A DNA stretch of 64,000 bases from Paraburkholderia metrosideri (lineage in GTDB: Bacteria > Pseudomonadota > Gammaproteobacteria > Burkholderiales > Burkholderiaceae): positions 1-64,000 of the forward strand of contig NZ_CAJHCP010000002.1 of the NCBI RefSeq assembly GCF_904848625.1. Reading direction: 5' to 3'. The translations under genes and the position numbers were made by a program. Below are positions 1 to 8,830 of this stretch, piece by piece; positions within the stretch are counted from its first letter, which is position 1, and every line of letters starts with the position of its first letter. Under the pieces are notes generated by a model. The model worked only from the letters and a program-made list of their open reading frames with translations, was not told where the DNA came from and searched no databases.

Positions 1-118
1 AACGGCAAACGGCAAACGGCAAACGGCAAACGGCAAACGGCAAACGGCAAACGGCAAACGGCAAACGGCAAACGGCAAACGGCAAACGGCAAACGGCAAA
101 CGGCAAACGGCAAACGGC
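1..118. repeat. Heptanucleotide tandem repeat (AAACGGC)n
   Basis: Sixteen perfect AAACGGC units fill 7-118, and six more bases of a seventeenth unit precede them at the window edge, so the array may continue to the left. No unit shows an interruption. The last unit forms part of a perfect hairpin at 113-141. The array lies downstream of the cupin gene and is not part of any credible reading frame. Confidence 0.97.
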
Positions 119-141
119 TCGTGCGGGGCGCACGAGCCGTT
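113..141 (-). terminator. Perfect 13-bp hairpin, possible terminator of the cupin gene
   Basis: AACGGCTCGTGCG at 113-125 and its exact reverse complement at 129-141 flank a 3-nt loop. Read on the minus strand, the stem lies 47 bases past the stop of the cupin gene and is followed by GTTTGCC repeats rather than a clean T-run. The stem is certain. Intrinsic termination is an inference, since the U-tract is broken by GCC. Confidence 0.55.
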
Positions 142-187
142 CGACCCGGCGCATCAGGTACGTCGGTCGTGATGACGTTGTTTCAGA

Positions 188-604
188 TCACGCCTCTGTG
201 GCGGGATCGTAGGGCGTCACCCGTTCATGCTCGTCTGCATGGTTGCGCGCGACGATGGCACGCGCGGCAGTGTTAGCGTCGAGATTGAACGGTTGATGCG
301 GAACGCCAGGTGGAATGAATAGAAAATCGCCCGGCTCGGTGATCACGGACTCGCGCAAACCGGGACCATAGCGCGTCTCGATCCGGCCTTCGAGCTGGTA
401 AATCGCGGTTTCGTAGTCGGCGTGGAAATGCGGTTCGGCGTGGCCGCCCGGCGGCACCACGACCATGTACATCGACAAACCCGTGCTGCCCGCAGTGCTC
501 GCGGAAATGCCGACGAAATACGGCAGCCGCTGGGTGGTCGCCATTTCCCGGTCGGGACGCACCTTGATGACCGGTGCCCGCGCGTCGTGCAAAACGTCTG
601 ACAT
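188..604 (-). CDS. Cupin-domain protein
   Basis: Single-domain cupin of 138 residues. The first cupin motif is visible around G-H-x-E-x-H-F-H (GGHAEPHFH) and the second around the PGDFLFIPPGVPHQP segment, so the metal-binding histidines and glutamate are present. This fits a small metal-dependent enzyme or sugar/acid-binding cupin, but the substrate cannot be read from sequence. The ATG at 604 follows AGGAG at good spacing; an in-frame ATG at 658 also has a GGAGC upstream and would add 18 residues. It lies downstream of an MFS gene and a LysR gene on the same strand and may share their regulation. Confidence 0.85.
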   Translation of the reverse strand: MSDVLHDARAPVIKVRPDREMATTQRLPYFVGISASTAGSTGLSMYMVVVPPGGHAEPHFHADYETAIYQLEGRIETRYGPGLRESVITEPGDFLFIPPGVPHQPFNLDANTAARAIVARNHADEHERVTPYDPATEA

Positions 605-735
605 GGTTGCTCCTGACGTAAGCGCCGCCGCTGCGTTCCGGTCGATGCCGGCTGTCATGGGTCGGCTCCTGCTCCCTGAGAGTCAAAGTCTAGACGATGG
701 CGGCACGGTTGTCGGTCGTTGTTTGGCAAGCGGAA

Positions 736-1986
736 TCAGGCGGCAGCGGGCTGCGAGCGCAGCTTGGGCGCGGGTACGGCGGAGTCGTCGATTGGAAAAT
801 GCAGCAGTGCCGCGATCAGTCCGCTGACAACCGTCGCTTCCCACAACAACGAATACGAGCCGGTCAGATCGAACACGAGACCGCCGAGCCACGCGCCGAG
901 AAACGAGCCGATCTGGTGGCTCAGAAAGCAGACGCCAAACAGGCTGCCGAGGTGGCGCGTGCCGAATACTTTCGCCACCAGCCCGCTCGTGAGCGGCACG
1001 GTGCCGAGCCACGTGAGGCCCATGATGGCCGCGAAAATCACCACGGACTCAGCGGTCTTCGGCAGCAGAAAGAACGCGCCGATCGTCACGCTGCGAATCA
1101 GATAGAGCCAGCCGAGCACGTAATGCTGCCTGAACCGGCCGCCGAGCCAGCCGCATCCCCAACTGCCCGCCATATTGAACAGGCCGATCAGCGCCAGCGC
1201 GGTCGCGCCGAGCCCGAGCGGCATATGGCACAGCGTCAGATACTCGGGCAGATGCGTCGAGATGAATGCCAGCTGGAATCCGCAGGTGAAGAAGCCGAGC
1301 GTCAGCAGACGATAGCCGCGATGCCGGACCGCCTGCCTCAGTACATCGCGTAGCGGCACGGCCGGCGCTGCGTGAACCGTCGCGCCGGCTCGCGCGCCCC
1401 GGTCGAGCACGATGCCGAGCGGGGCGACCAGCAGCATCAGGAAAGCGAGTGCGAACAGCGACGCGGCGATGCCAGAACCGAGCCGGATGGTTTGCACCAA
1501 TGGGATCATCAGCACCTGCCCGGCCGAGCCGCCCGCGCTGACCAGCCCCATCGCCATGCTGCGTTTTTCTGGCGATGCAACCCGGCCCACCGCCGGCAAC
1601 ACCACGCCGAAGGTCGTGCAACTCACGCCGATGCCGACCAGCAACCCCATGCCGACGATCAGCATCGCGCCACCCGGCGCCACCGCCGCGAGGCCGAGGC
1701 CAGCCGCAAAGGTGGTGGCGCCGAACGCGACGACAGGCGCCGAGCCGTAACGGTCCGCCGCCGCGCCCGCGAACGGCTGGGCGAAGCCCCACACGAGGTT
1801 GTGCAGCGCAATCGCGAAGGCGATCAACGTGACGGGCAGACCACGGTCGAACGAGAACGGGCCGATGAAAAGCCCGAAGGTTTGCCGGATGCCCATCGCC
1901 GCGCTCAGGACCAGGGCGCCAGCCAGGATCACGAGGGTCGTCGTGTTGACGAGCGGGGCGAAGCGTTTGCTGTTTGCAGTCGACAT
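736..1986 (-). CDS. MFS transporter
   Basis: A 416-residue inner-membrane protein with about twelve hydrophobic segments and the look of the oxalate/formate or monocarboxylate-type major facilitator group. An N-terminal TFGLFIGPF segment follows the first helix and a conserved basic RF/KR turn separates the halves. It probably exchanges a small organic acid, but the substrate is unknown. The start has a strong AAGGAG 8 bases upstream. It is followed by the cupin gene (132-bp gap) and preceded by a LysR gene 128 bp away, all on the minus strand, so a regulator-transporter-enzyme unit is likely. Confidence 0.9.
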   Translation of the reverse strand: MSTANSKRFAPLVNTTTLVILAGALVLSAAMGIRQTFGLFIGPFSFDRGLPVTLIAFAIALHNLVWGFAQPFAGAAADRYGSAPVVAFGATTFAAGLGLAAVAPGGAMLIVGMGLLVGIGVSCTTFGVVLPAVGRVASPEKRSMAMGLVSAGGSAGQVLMIPLVQTIRLGSGIAASLFALAFLMLLVAPLGIVLDRGARAGATVHAAPAVPLRDVLRQAVRHRGYRLLTLGFFTCGFQLAFISTHLPEYLTLCHMPLGLGATALALIGLFNMAGSWGCGWLGGRFRQHYVLGWLYLIRSVTIGAFFLLPKTAESVVIFAAIMGLTWLGTVPLTSGLVAKVFGTRHLGSLFGVCFLSHQIGSFLGAWLGGLVFDLTGSYSLLWEATVVSGLIAALLHFPIDDSAVPAPKLRSQPAAA

Positions 1987-2113
1987 GATCTGATCTCCTT
2001 TGACCGAATGGTCGCAGCGAGCGTCAGAGGCGGCAAAGGAAAAGATGGCGATGACAGGTGAGCGTGGCTCACCTGTGTGACGGCGCCAGACGGTTAATTC
2101 GGCGCGTTATGAG

Positions 2114-3058
2114 TTACGAGTTTGAGTCATGCGTGCTCGCATGCGCGGCTTCGGGCGACGTGTCGAATTGCCCGGACTCGCCGATCAACCAGCGTCGGAA
2201 GTCGACAAGTTCCGGGCGGCGCTCCACGTTCTCCGCGCTCACCAGCCAGTAAGCGCCCGCAGAGGCAAGTGTTGGAGGACCTGCTTCGACCAGCGCACCG
2301 CTGCTCAGATCGGCATCCACTAGCGGCTTTCTGCCGAGCGCCAGGCCGAGGCCCATCGCTGCCGCCTCGAATGCAAGCTGGATCGTATCGACACGCAGGC
2401 CGTTCGCGGCATCGATTCCTTCGACGCCAGCCGCATCTATCCAGCTTTGCCAGTCCTCGCTCGCGGTATGCACGTGAATGAGCGTCGCGCGTCGCCAGTC
2501 GAGGCTGCCGTCGCCGCTACCGTCACGCAACGTGTCGAGGTACGCCGCGCTGCACACGGGCACGAAGCGTTCGCCGAACAGACGCGTCCACGCGGTTCCC
2601 GCAACCGGGGCGCGGCTCAGGCGGATGGCGAAATCGAAGCCGTCGACCGGAAAGCCTACCTGACGATGCGAGGTGTCCACGCTAACGTTGACATTCGGCC
2701 AACGCGCGCGGAAACCGGCGAGGCGCGGCAATAGCCAGCGCGAAGCGAAGGTCGGCGCGCAACTCAGCGCGATCGGGCGATCCGCGCGATGGTTGGGCAG
2801 ACGCTGCGTGCCGATGGCGATCAGTGAAAATGCCTCGGACACGTAAGACAGATAGTCCGCGCCGGTCGCGGTGAGCGAAATGCCACGCGGTTCGCGCACG
2901 AACAGTTCGACGCCGAGCGCCTGCTCCAGTCCGACAATGCCGTGACTGACGGCGCTCGGCGTGACGTTCAGTTCGGCGGCGGCGAGCTTGAAACTCTGAT
3001 GCCGGCCGGCGGCTTCGAAGAAGCGTAGCGCGGGCAGCGGTGGTAGACGAAGCGGCAT
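2114..3058 (-). CDS. LysR-family transcriptional regulator (GcvA-like)
   Basis: A 314-residue LysR regulator. The N-terminal winged helix spans about residues 6-65 (PPLPALRFFEAAGRHQSF, then AAELNVTPSAVSHGI), and an effector-binding domain follows from about residue 90. The opening motif LPPLPALRFFEAAGRH is the GcvA/AmpR subgroup signature. GAGGA precedes the ATG. The gene faces the DUF899 gene across a 243-bp divergent intergenic region and is upstream of the MFS and cupin genes, which are its most plausible targets. Confidence 0.93.
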   Translation of the reverse strand: MPLRLPPLPALRFFEAAGRHQSFKLAAAELNVTPSAVSHGIVGLEQALGVELFVREPRGISLTATGADYLSYVSEAFSLIAIGTQRLPNHRADRPIALSCAPTFASRWLLPRLAGFRARWPNVNVSVDTSHRQVGFPVDGFDFAIRLSRAPVAGTAWTRLFGERFVPVCSAAYLDTLRDGSGDGSLDWRRATLIHVHTASEDWQSWIDAAGVEGIDAANGLRVDTIQLAFEAAAMGLGLALGRKPLVDADLSSGALVEAGPPTLASAGAYWLVSAENVERRPELVDFRRWLIGESGQFDTSPEAAHASTHDSNS

Positions 3059-3301
3059 AGTGCATCCTCAGGGACGGCGCGCGGCGCGCTGTTTGGCGAG
3101 AGCATACCTTGATGGGCGAGGGCGGTTGCTGCGCGTGGCGTGCGTGATGAAGCGACGCGGCGATGCCACTCAGGTCGACAAGAAATGTCCCGGGTGCGTG
3201 TCGATTTGCGCTCTCCCCATCCGTCGTGACCAGATAGAGGGCGATAAAAGGGCCGAGCCGCTTGTCGCACCCCTATCCTTTTTCGATTGAGGAGATGGCT
3301 A

Positions 3302-4030
3302 ATGACTGATGGACAGACCTCCGCGCAGACGCTGATACCCGCTCGGCAACTCGCCGACTTGCCGCCGAGATTTCCGGGCGAAAGCGCCGGCTATCGCAGC
3401 GCGCGCAACGCGCTGCTGGCCGAGGAAATCGAATTGCGCCGCCATATCGAACGGGTTGCCGCTCAGCGGCGCGCTCTGCCGCCCGGCGGGGCGGTACCCG
3501 AGGACTACCGTTTCGAGGGCGAGGAGGGGCCGCTCACGCTGTCGGAGATGTTCGGCGAGCACGACACGCTCGTGACCTATAACTGGATGTTCGGCCCGCA
3601 GCGTGCGCGGCCCTGCCCGATGTGCACGTCGCTATTGAGTGCCTATGACGGCGAAATGCCCGACATCCTGCAGCGCGTCGCCTTTGCGGTGATCGGCCGT
3701 TCACCGATCGACAAGCTGGCGGCCTTTGCGAAAGAGCGGGGCTGGCGGCATCTGCGGCTGTATTCGTCGGGTGGCAATACGTTTAATCGTGACTACGCGG
3801 GCGAAGATCCGGCCGGCGACGACGTGCCCGCGTTAAATGTATTCACGCGTTCCGGCGGCACGGTGCGGCATTTCTGGGGCGCCGAGATGGGTGCCACGAC
3901 AGCGGACCCAGGCGAAGACCCGCGCGGCGCACCTGATCTGATGCCGCTGTGGACGATACTCGACATGACGCCCGCAGGTCGCGGACAGGACTGGTATCCG
4001 AAGCTGGAATACGGCAACAAGGCGCGCTAG
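3302..4030 (+). CDS. DUF899 family thioredoxin-like protein
   Basis: A 242-residue cytoplasmic protein of the DUF899 family, a thioredoxin-fold group of unknown reaction. Recognisable family segments are RRALPPGG near residue 60, the MFGPQRARPCPMCTS stretch with its CPMC dithiol motif, and SSGGNTFNRDY. The ATG at 3302 has AGGAG at 3290-3294; a TTG at 3287 in the same frame overlaps that ribosome binding site and is unlikely. The gene is monocistronic and divergent from the LysR gene. The CxxC pair suggests redox chemistry, which is inference. Confidence 0.9.
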   Translation: MTDGQTSAQTLIPARQLADLPPRFPGESAGYRSARNALLAEEIELRRHIERVAAQRRALPPGGAVPEDYRFEGEEGPLTLSEMFGEHDTLVTYNWMFGPQRARPCPMCTSLLSAYDGEMPDILQRVAFAVIGRSPIDKLAAFAKERGWRHLRLYSSGGNTFNRDYAGEDPAGDDVPALNVFTRSGGTVRHFWGAEMGATTADPGEDPRGAPDLMPLWTILDMTPAGRGQDWYPKLEYGNKAR

Positions 4031-4106
4031 GCTGCCGTCACGCACATCACGCACATCACGCATCTGCCACGGCGCAGGCAAGCCGACCTGCAACGGCGCA
4101 GCCCGC

Positions 4107-6080
4107 TCAAGGCTGCGCTTCCACCGCATCAGCCTGCGCGAGCGCCGTTTGCAGATAAGCGGCGACCGCGCTCGCCCGCATCGGCCGACTGAATAGATAG
4201 CCTTGCACTGCGCGTGCGCCAAGCGTCTTGACGACCTCGGCTTGCGTCGCCGTTTCCAGCCCTTCCACCACGCATTCGAGGCCGAGGTTGCGGCACAGGT
4301 CGAGCACCGACTTGACGATCTTCTTCGACGCGCTATTGGAGTCGATATCGGTCACGAAGCTGCGGTCGATCTTGATCGTATCGAACGGCAGCCGATGCAC
4401 GTAACTCAGACTCGAATAACCGGTGCCGAAGTCGTCGAGCGATACGCGGCAGCCCGCCTGCTTGATCATCGTCAGTGCGCTGTGAGCCTGTTCGAAATCG
4501 CGCGTCACGGCGGTCTCCGTGATTTCGAACGACACGCGATGCGGCGGCACGCCACTTTGCGTCACGATATCGATCAGCCGTCGGGCGCGCGCCGACGTGG
4601 AGATATCGATCGCGGACAGATTGAAGGACAGATAGAGTTCGCACGGCCAGCGCGAGACTTCATCGAGCGCTTTGTGCAGCAGTATTTCGGTGATGCGCAG
4701 AATCAGTTCGGTGCGCTCGGCGATGCGGATAAATTCTTCCGGTTTGACCGCGCCGAGGCGCGCGTTATGCCAGCGCCCGAGTGCTTCCAGACCCGTCGGG
4801 CGATGCGTGAACAGATCGTAAATCGGTTGAAATTCCAGGAACAGTTCCGACTCGAGATCGGCGTGGCGCAGTTCCTGAGTGACGAGACTCGATCGACGGA
4901 TGCGCGTTTCATGTTCGGTCGAGAAAATCACCGGCGTGCCACGGCGGCCTTCCTTGCCGACGTAAAGCGCGGCGTCGGCGCGTTCGAACACTTGCGCGAC
5001 CGTGGTTCCCGCTTCAGGAAACGCGGCCCAGCCGATGGTGCCCGACAGTTCGGCAACGTTGCCTGCCACCCGGTAAGGCCGGCTGAGCGCCTCGCAGATG
5101 CGCGCTCCCAACTCGACCAGTTTCTCGTTCGACAATTTGTATTGCACGAGAATGCCGAATTCATCGCCCCCTAAACGTGCAAAGAACAGACCCGGTTCGG
5201 CGAGTTCGAGTAGCCGCAAGCCCACCTCCTGAAGCACGAGATCGCCGCAGGCGTGGCCGTAAATGTCGTTCACCTGTTTGAAGCCATCGAGATCGATCAG
5301 CCCGACGTTGAAGCCGTCGCCGGTGCTGAGCGCCAGTTCCGACATTGCGCGCAACGACGCGAAAAAGCTGCGCCGGTTAGGCAGATCGGTCAGGCTGTCG
5401 ATGCTCGCGAGCCGGAAATTGTCGTCGCTGAGACGCTGGGTTTTCTGCTGGCTTATTTGCAATTCGCGCCGTGCGTGAACCACGCCCGCAAAAGTCCGGT
5501 AGTACAACAGGATGATCACCGCGAGCGCGAAGCCGACCAGCGTCATGTCGACCGCCATTGCAATGAACACGGGCGAGTGGGTGAAAATCAGAAAGCCCGA
5601 GAAGCTCAGTACGACGATGGAAAGCAGCAACAGCGACGCCGCACGCAAATGCATCAGGCAGAACACGCAGCCCACCATCGTGGTCGCCATATAGAACGCG
5701 ACCTGGGATTGTTCGAAGGCGGTTCCGTATGGAAACAGCAGAAGCGACCAGCTACTGAACGCGACGCCGAACAGACCCACCAGCCAGATCAGCTTGCGCA
5801 ATTCGGGCGCGGCCTGGTCGTCGGTGATCACGCGATGACGCACCGTCCACCATCGGGCGCTGCGCACGACGCACAGCGCGCAGAGCACGACAGGGATATA
5901 GATGGACAACCATGCCGGTGCACTGCCCAGATGCGTGATCGCGACCGCCGTCGTGTTGACGATCAGCATGAAATAGATGAGCGGGATCTGACGGCTGAAT
6001 GCCTGGAGCTGCGAGCGCACGAGATCGGGATCGTCTTCCGCGACCGATAGCGCTTCCCTGAGTCTGGCTAGCCGAACCAT
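4107..6080 (-). CDS. Membrane-bound GGDEF-EAL cyclic-di-GMP enzyme
   Basis: A 657-residue two-domain protein. The first ~210 residues hold about six membrane helices. A GGDEF domain follows (LTDLPNRR, then RLGGDEFG with all five signature residues), and the C-terminal half is an EAL domain (GLEALGRW, FNLSA, EITETA, DDFGTGYSS, KIDRSF, VVEGLET). The key acidic residues of both active sites are present, so diguanylate cyclase and phosphodiesterase activities are both possible. The usual RxxD inhibitory site five residues before GGDEF is not seen. The membrane part looks like an unclassified sensor. A short 9-bp direct repeat (CACGCACAT) lies just beyond its stop. Confidence 0.94.
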   Translation of the reverse strand: MVRLARLREALSVAEDDPDLVRSQLQAFSRQIPLIYFMLIVNTTAVAITHLGSAPAWLSIYIPVVLCALCVVRSARWWTVRHRVITDDQAAPELRKLIWLVGLFGVAFSSWSLLLFPYGTAFEQSQVAFYMATTMVGCVFCLMHLRAASLLLLSIVVLSFSGFLIFTHSPVFIAMAVDMTLVGFALAVIILLYYRTFAGVVHARRELQISQQKTQRLSDDNFRLASIDSLTDLPNRRSFFASLRAMSELALSTGDGFNVGLIDLDGFKQVNDIYGHACGDLVLQEVGLRLLELAEPGLFFARLGGDEFGILVQYKLSNEKLVELGARICEALSRPYRVAGNVAELSGTIGWAAFPEAGTTVAQVFERADAALYVGKEGRRGTPVIFSTEHETRIRRSSLVTQELRHADLESELFLEFQPIYDLFTHRPTGLEALGRWHNARLGAVKPEEFIRIAERTELILRITEILLHKALDEVSRWPCELYLSFNLSAIDISTSARARRLIDIVTQSGVPPHRVSFEITETAVTRDFEQAHSALTMIKQAGCRVSLDDFGTGYSSLSYVHRLPFDTIKIDRSFVTDIDSNSASKKIVKSVLDLCRNLGLECVVEGLETATQAEVVKTLGARAVQGYLFSRPMRASAVAAYLQTALAQADAVEAQP

Positions 6081-6263
6081 TCACATCCCTTTAACGTTTA
6101 TATGCCATACGCAACGTGATATCGGCATGCCGACCGGGACCTTGATAGCGCGTCGGCAGGAAATAAATAGGGCGGTGGATAAGCGGTAAGTACGACCTGT
6201 TGCCCATTCGCTCACGTCATGTCGAGTCATTTGTGCCGGATAGGCCGGGCGCGGCGAACGGCT

Positions 6264-6659
6264 TCAAAGCGCCGGACACGACAGCACATGTTGGGGGGCA
6301 AGCCTCGTGCCGGGTTGGCCGTCTGCGGCTGGCGAGCCTTGAGGCGGCGTCGAGACCAGTCGTACGGCATCGGTGCCGGCATTCGCCAGCACATATTTTT
6401 CAGCGCTGTTCTCGGGTTGCCAGTACGCGCGAAACACGCCGTTGTCGCCGAATACGAGCAACTTGCCGTGCACCGTTTTGCCGCCGCTGACGAGATCGAC
6501 AGGTTCGCCGTCACGAACCTGAAAGCCTTGCGGCGAACCTGAAGACGATGCGCCGACCAGGGTTGCGCAGCCGTTCGCGTCTTGTGCTGCCACCACGCCG
6601 GACATCGCGCCGAGCACTGAAGCCAGCAGCGCGCCTGTTGCTATCTGGCGAAATTTCAT
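6264..6659 (-). CDS. Small exported protein of unknown function
   Basis: A 131-residue protein with a clear Sec signal peptide (MKFRQIATGALLASVLGAM, predicted cleavage after VVAAQ or nearby). The mature part is about 105 residues with two cysteines, one near the start (ANGCATL) and one near the end (LSCPAL), which could form a disulphide. No family was recognised. It is divergent from the HU gene and convergent with nothing nearby. Codon use matches its neighbours. Confidence 0.75.
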   Translation of the reverse strand: MKFRQIATGALLASVLGAMSGVVAAQDANGCATLVGASSSGSPQGFQVRDGEPVDLVSGGKTVHGKLLVFGDNGVFRAYWQPENSAEKYVLANAGTDAVRLVSTPPQGSPAADGQPGTRLAPQHVLSCPAL

Positions 6660-7009
6660 TTTTTTATTCCTCCCGGATTCTTAACTTGTCAGGTGTGGAC
6701 CCTGACAATAGCGAATCTCTACGAGCCACGCCAACCCGGTCAAAAAGCTTGCCCGAGGCGGTTTGCGTCGCGCTAAAGCACTGAAATTGCAACGGATTGT
6801 GATCCGCTGAGCGCGCGCGTAAAGCGGGATAAACGCGTAAGCGCGCGATTCTTATGGCACTTTGCAGCAAAAAAACGTCAAATTGGCTCTGGGCGGGTGA
6901 TACAAGCCTTACATGGACAGTTTGCGCGAATGCGCGCCTATGCGTTAGTGTGTCGGTCCCGGCGCGACAGATGTGGCGCCGGTTCCATGATTACCATACG
7001 GGAAGTGCT
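6660..7009. other. Divergent intergenic region before HU
   Basis: This 350-base gap separates the small exported-protein gene from the HU gene and should hold both promoters. It is locally AT-richer than the coding flanks, with an A-run near 6870. I could not single out a convincing -35/-10 pair and see no gene in it. Confidence 0.5.
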
Positions 7010-7288
7010 ATGAACAAACAGGAACTGATTGATGCAGTCGCCGCAGCGACGGGCGAAAGCAAAGCGGCCACCGGCCAGACCATCGACGCAATCGTCGAAG
7101 CGGTCACCAAAGCTGTGGTGAGCGGCGATACGGTGCAACTGGTCGGTTTCGGTTCTTTCTCGACCGGCGCGCGCGCAGCACGCGTGGGCCGCAATCCGTC
7201 GACGGGTGCAGAGATCCAGATCGCGGCAGCCAAGACGGTGAAGTTCACGGCCGGCAAGGCGTTCAAGGAAGCCGTCAACGCGTCGTAA
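7010..7288 (+). CDS. HU-family DNA-binding protein
   Basis: A 92-residue histone-like protein that bends DNA and helps organise the nucleoid. It opens with [11 protein letters not shown], and the beta-arm carries the family signature [21 protein letters not shown], including GRNPxTG. The length is that expected for HU-alpha or beta. The ATG at 7010 follows GGAAG; an upstream in-frame ATG at 6854 lacks sequence resembling HU and is rejected. It stands alone and is convergent with the DAHP synthase gene. Confidence 0.96.
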   Translation: MNKQELIDAVAAATGESKAATGQTIDAIVEAVTKAVVSGDTVQLVGFGSFSTGARAARVGRNPSTGAEIQIAAAKTVKFTAGKAFKEAVNAS

Positions 7289-7352
7289 TGCAACGCGCTT
7301 CACGCTGGAGCATCCACGTGCGCTGTCTGGCGCACGCAGGGCGATGTCTCAG

Positions 7353-7453
7353 GCGTGAGGAATCACGCGCTGCCCAACGCCGGTAAGCGGGATCTGTCGG
7401 CGGCTGGTGCGGCGCGTGTGCCTGAATGGCGAAGTGGAGCGGAGCTCGCTCCA
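7353..7453. other. Two stem-loops between convergent genes
   Basis: The region between HU and DAHP synthase holds GCGTGA-GGAA-TCACGC at 7353-7368 and TGGAGCG-GAGCT-CGCTCCA at 7435-7453, both with perfect stems. Neither is followed by a T-run on either strand, so they could assist factor-dependent termination but are not classical intrinsic terminators. Confidence 0.4.
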
Positions 7454-7516
7454 GTGCGCCTTGGGCTTGTTTGGACGCGTGGTTGACCCGCCGGTCGACC
7501 CGCTTGCTTAATCCGC

Positions 7517-8635
7517 TTAACCCGCGCGTCGTTTGCGGGCTGCGTCGGCGAGCGTGGCGAGTACCGGCTCGGTTTGTTCCCAGCTCACGCAGGCGTCCGT
7601 GATCGATACGCCGTATTGCAACGGCACACCGGCTTTCAGATCCTGACGGCCTTCTTCCAGATGACTTTCCAGCATGACGCCGATAATGCGGCGCTCGCGC
7701 TGCGACAATTGCTGCGCGATATCCTGCACCACATCCAGTTGACGCAAATGCGACTTGCCCGAATTCGCATGCGAACAGTCGATCATGACCTGCTCGCGCA
7801 GACCCGCTGATCTGAGCGCCGAACAGGTGGCTTCCACCGACGCGCTATCGTAGTTCGGTCCTTTCTTGCCACCGCGCAGAATCACGTGAGCGTCGTCGTT
7901 GCCGCGCGTTTCGAAGATCGCGGCCATGCCCATTTTCGTCATGCCCATGAAAGCGTGACTCGCGCGCGCCGCGACGATGGCGTCCGCGGCGATCTGTACG
8001 CCGCCGTCCGTGCCGTTCTTGAAGCCGATCGGGCAACTCAGTCCCGACGCCAGTTGCCGATGGCTCTGGCTCTCTGTCGTGCGTGCGCCAATCGCGCCCC
8101 ACGCGATCAGATCGGCGATGTATTGCGGACTGAGCAGGTCGAGAAACTCAGTGGCCGTGGATAGCCCCAGACCGTTGATATCGAGCAGCAATTGCCGCGC
8201 GAGCCGCAGGCCTTCATTGATGCGAAAGCTGCCATCGAGACGCGGGTCGTTGATATAGCCTTTCCAGCCGACGGTGGTGCGCGGCTTTTCGAAGTACACG
8301 CGCATGACGATCAGCAGATCGTCTTTATACGTGTCGGCTGCCGTTTTGAGTTTGCGTGCATATTCGATTGCCTGGTCGTGATCGTGAATCGAACACGGGC
8401 CGACGATCAGCACCAGCCGGTCGTCGCGGCCATGCAGAATGTCGGCAATTTCCGCGCGGGTTTTTTCGACCAGCGTCTGCACGGGGGGCGGCACGGGCAG
8501 TTCGTCCTGCAATAGCGCGGGGGAAATTAGCGGACGTACCGCGCCGATCCGCACGTCGTCGATGCGCGTGGTGTCCTGGGTGGCGTCGGCCGAGCCGACT
8601 TCCTGATCGTGCAAAGGATTGTCGATGGCGCTCAA
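7517..8635 (-). CDS. aroG: 3-deoxy-7-phosphoheptulonate synthase, class I (AroF/AroG/AroH type)
   Basis: Condenses phosphoenolpyruvate with erythrose 4-phosphate in the first step of the shikimate pathway. The 372-residue protein shows the class I metal-site and substrate motifs: VGPCSIHD near residue 78, the EKPRTTVGWKG loop, GARTTES, DCSHANSGK, and the C-terminal MLESHLEEG and SITDAC segments. The TTG at 8635 follows GGGAGA at good spacing, and the protein from there has the family length. An ATG at 8779 in frame would add 48 Arg-rich residues that do not look like the family. Which aromatic amino acid inhibits it cannot be decided here. Confidence 0.94.
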   Translation of the reverse strand: MSAIDNPLHDQEVGSADATQDTTRIDDVRIGAVRPLISPALLQDELPVPPPVQTLVEKTRAEIADILHGRDDRLVLIVGPCSIHDHDQAIEYARKLKTAADTYKDDLLIVMRVYFEKPRTTVGWKGYINDPRLDGSFRINEGLRLARQLLLDINGLGLSTATEFLDLLSPQYIADLIAWGAIGARTTESQSHRQLASGLSCPIGFKNGTDGGVQIAADAIVAARASHAFMGMTKMGMAAIFETRGNDDAHVILRGGKKGPNYDSASVEATCSALRSAGLREQVMIDCSHANSGKSHLRQLDVVQDIAQQLSQRERRIIGVMLESHLEEGRQDLKAGVPLQYGVSITDACVSWEQTEPVLATLADAARKRRAG

Positions 8636-8830
8636 AATGTTCTCCCGGACCTTGGTAGTGGGGTGGCCTGATGGCCTGGATAGGCGAGTGTCGTTGTGTA
8701 GATGTCGCGCCTGCTTTGCGTGGCGTCTGCTTCGCGTTTGCGTCGTATCTTCGTCGCGTTGGCGTTGCATGGTCGGCAAATCAATGGCGCGATTATGACA
8801 CCCGCGTGTGACGGCCGGGAGCGCGCGTTG

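Noticed and set aside
1..118. CRISPR array
   Set aside because: The unit is 7 bases without spacers, so it is a simple tandem repeat.
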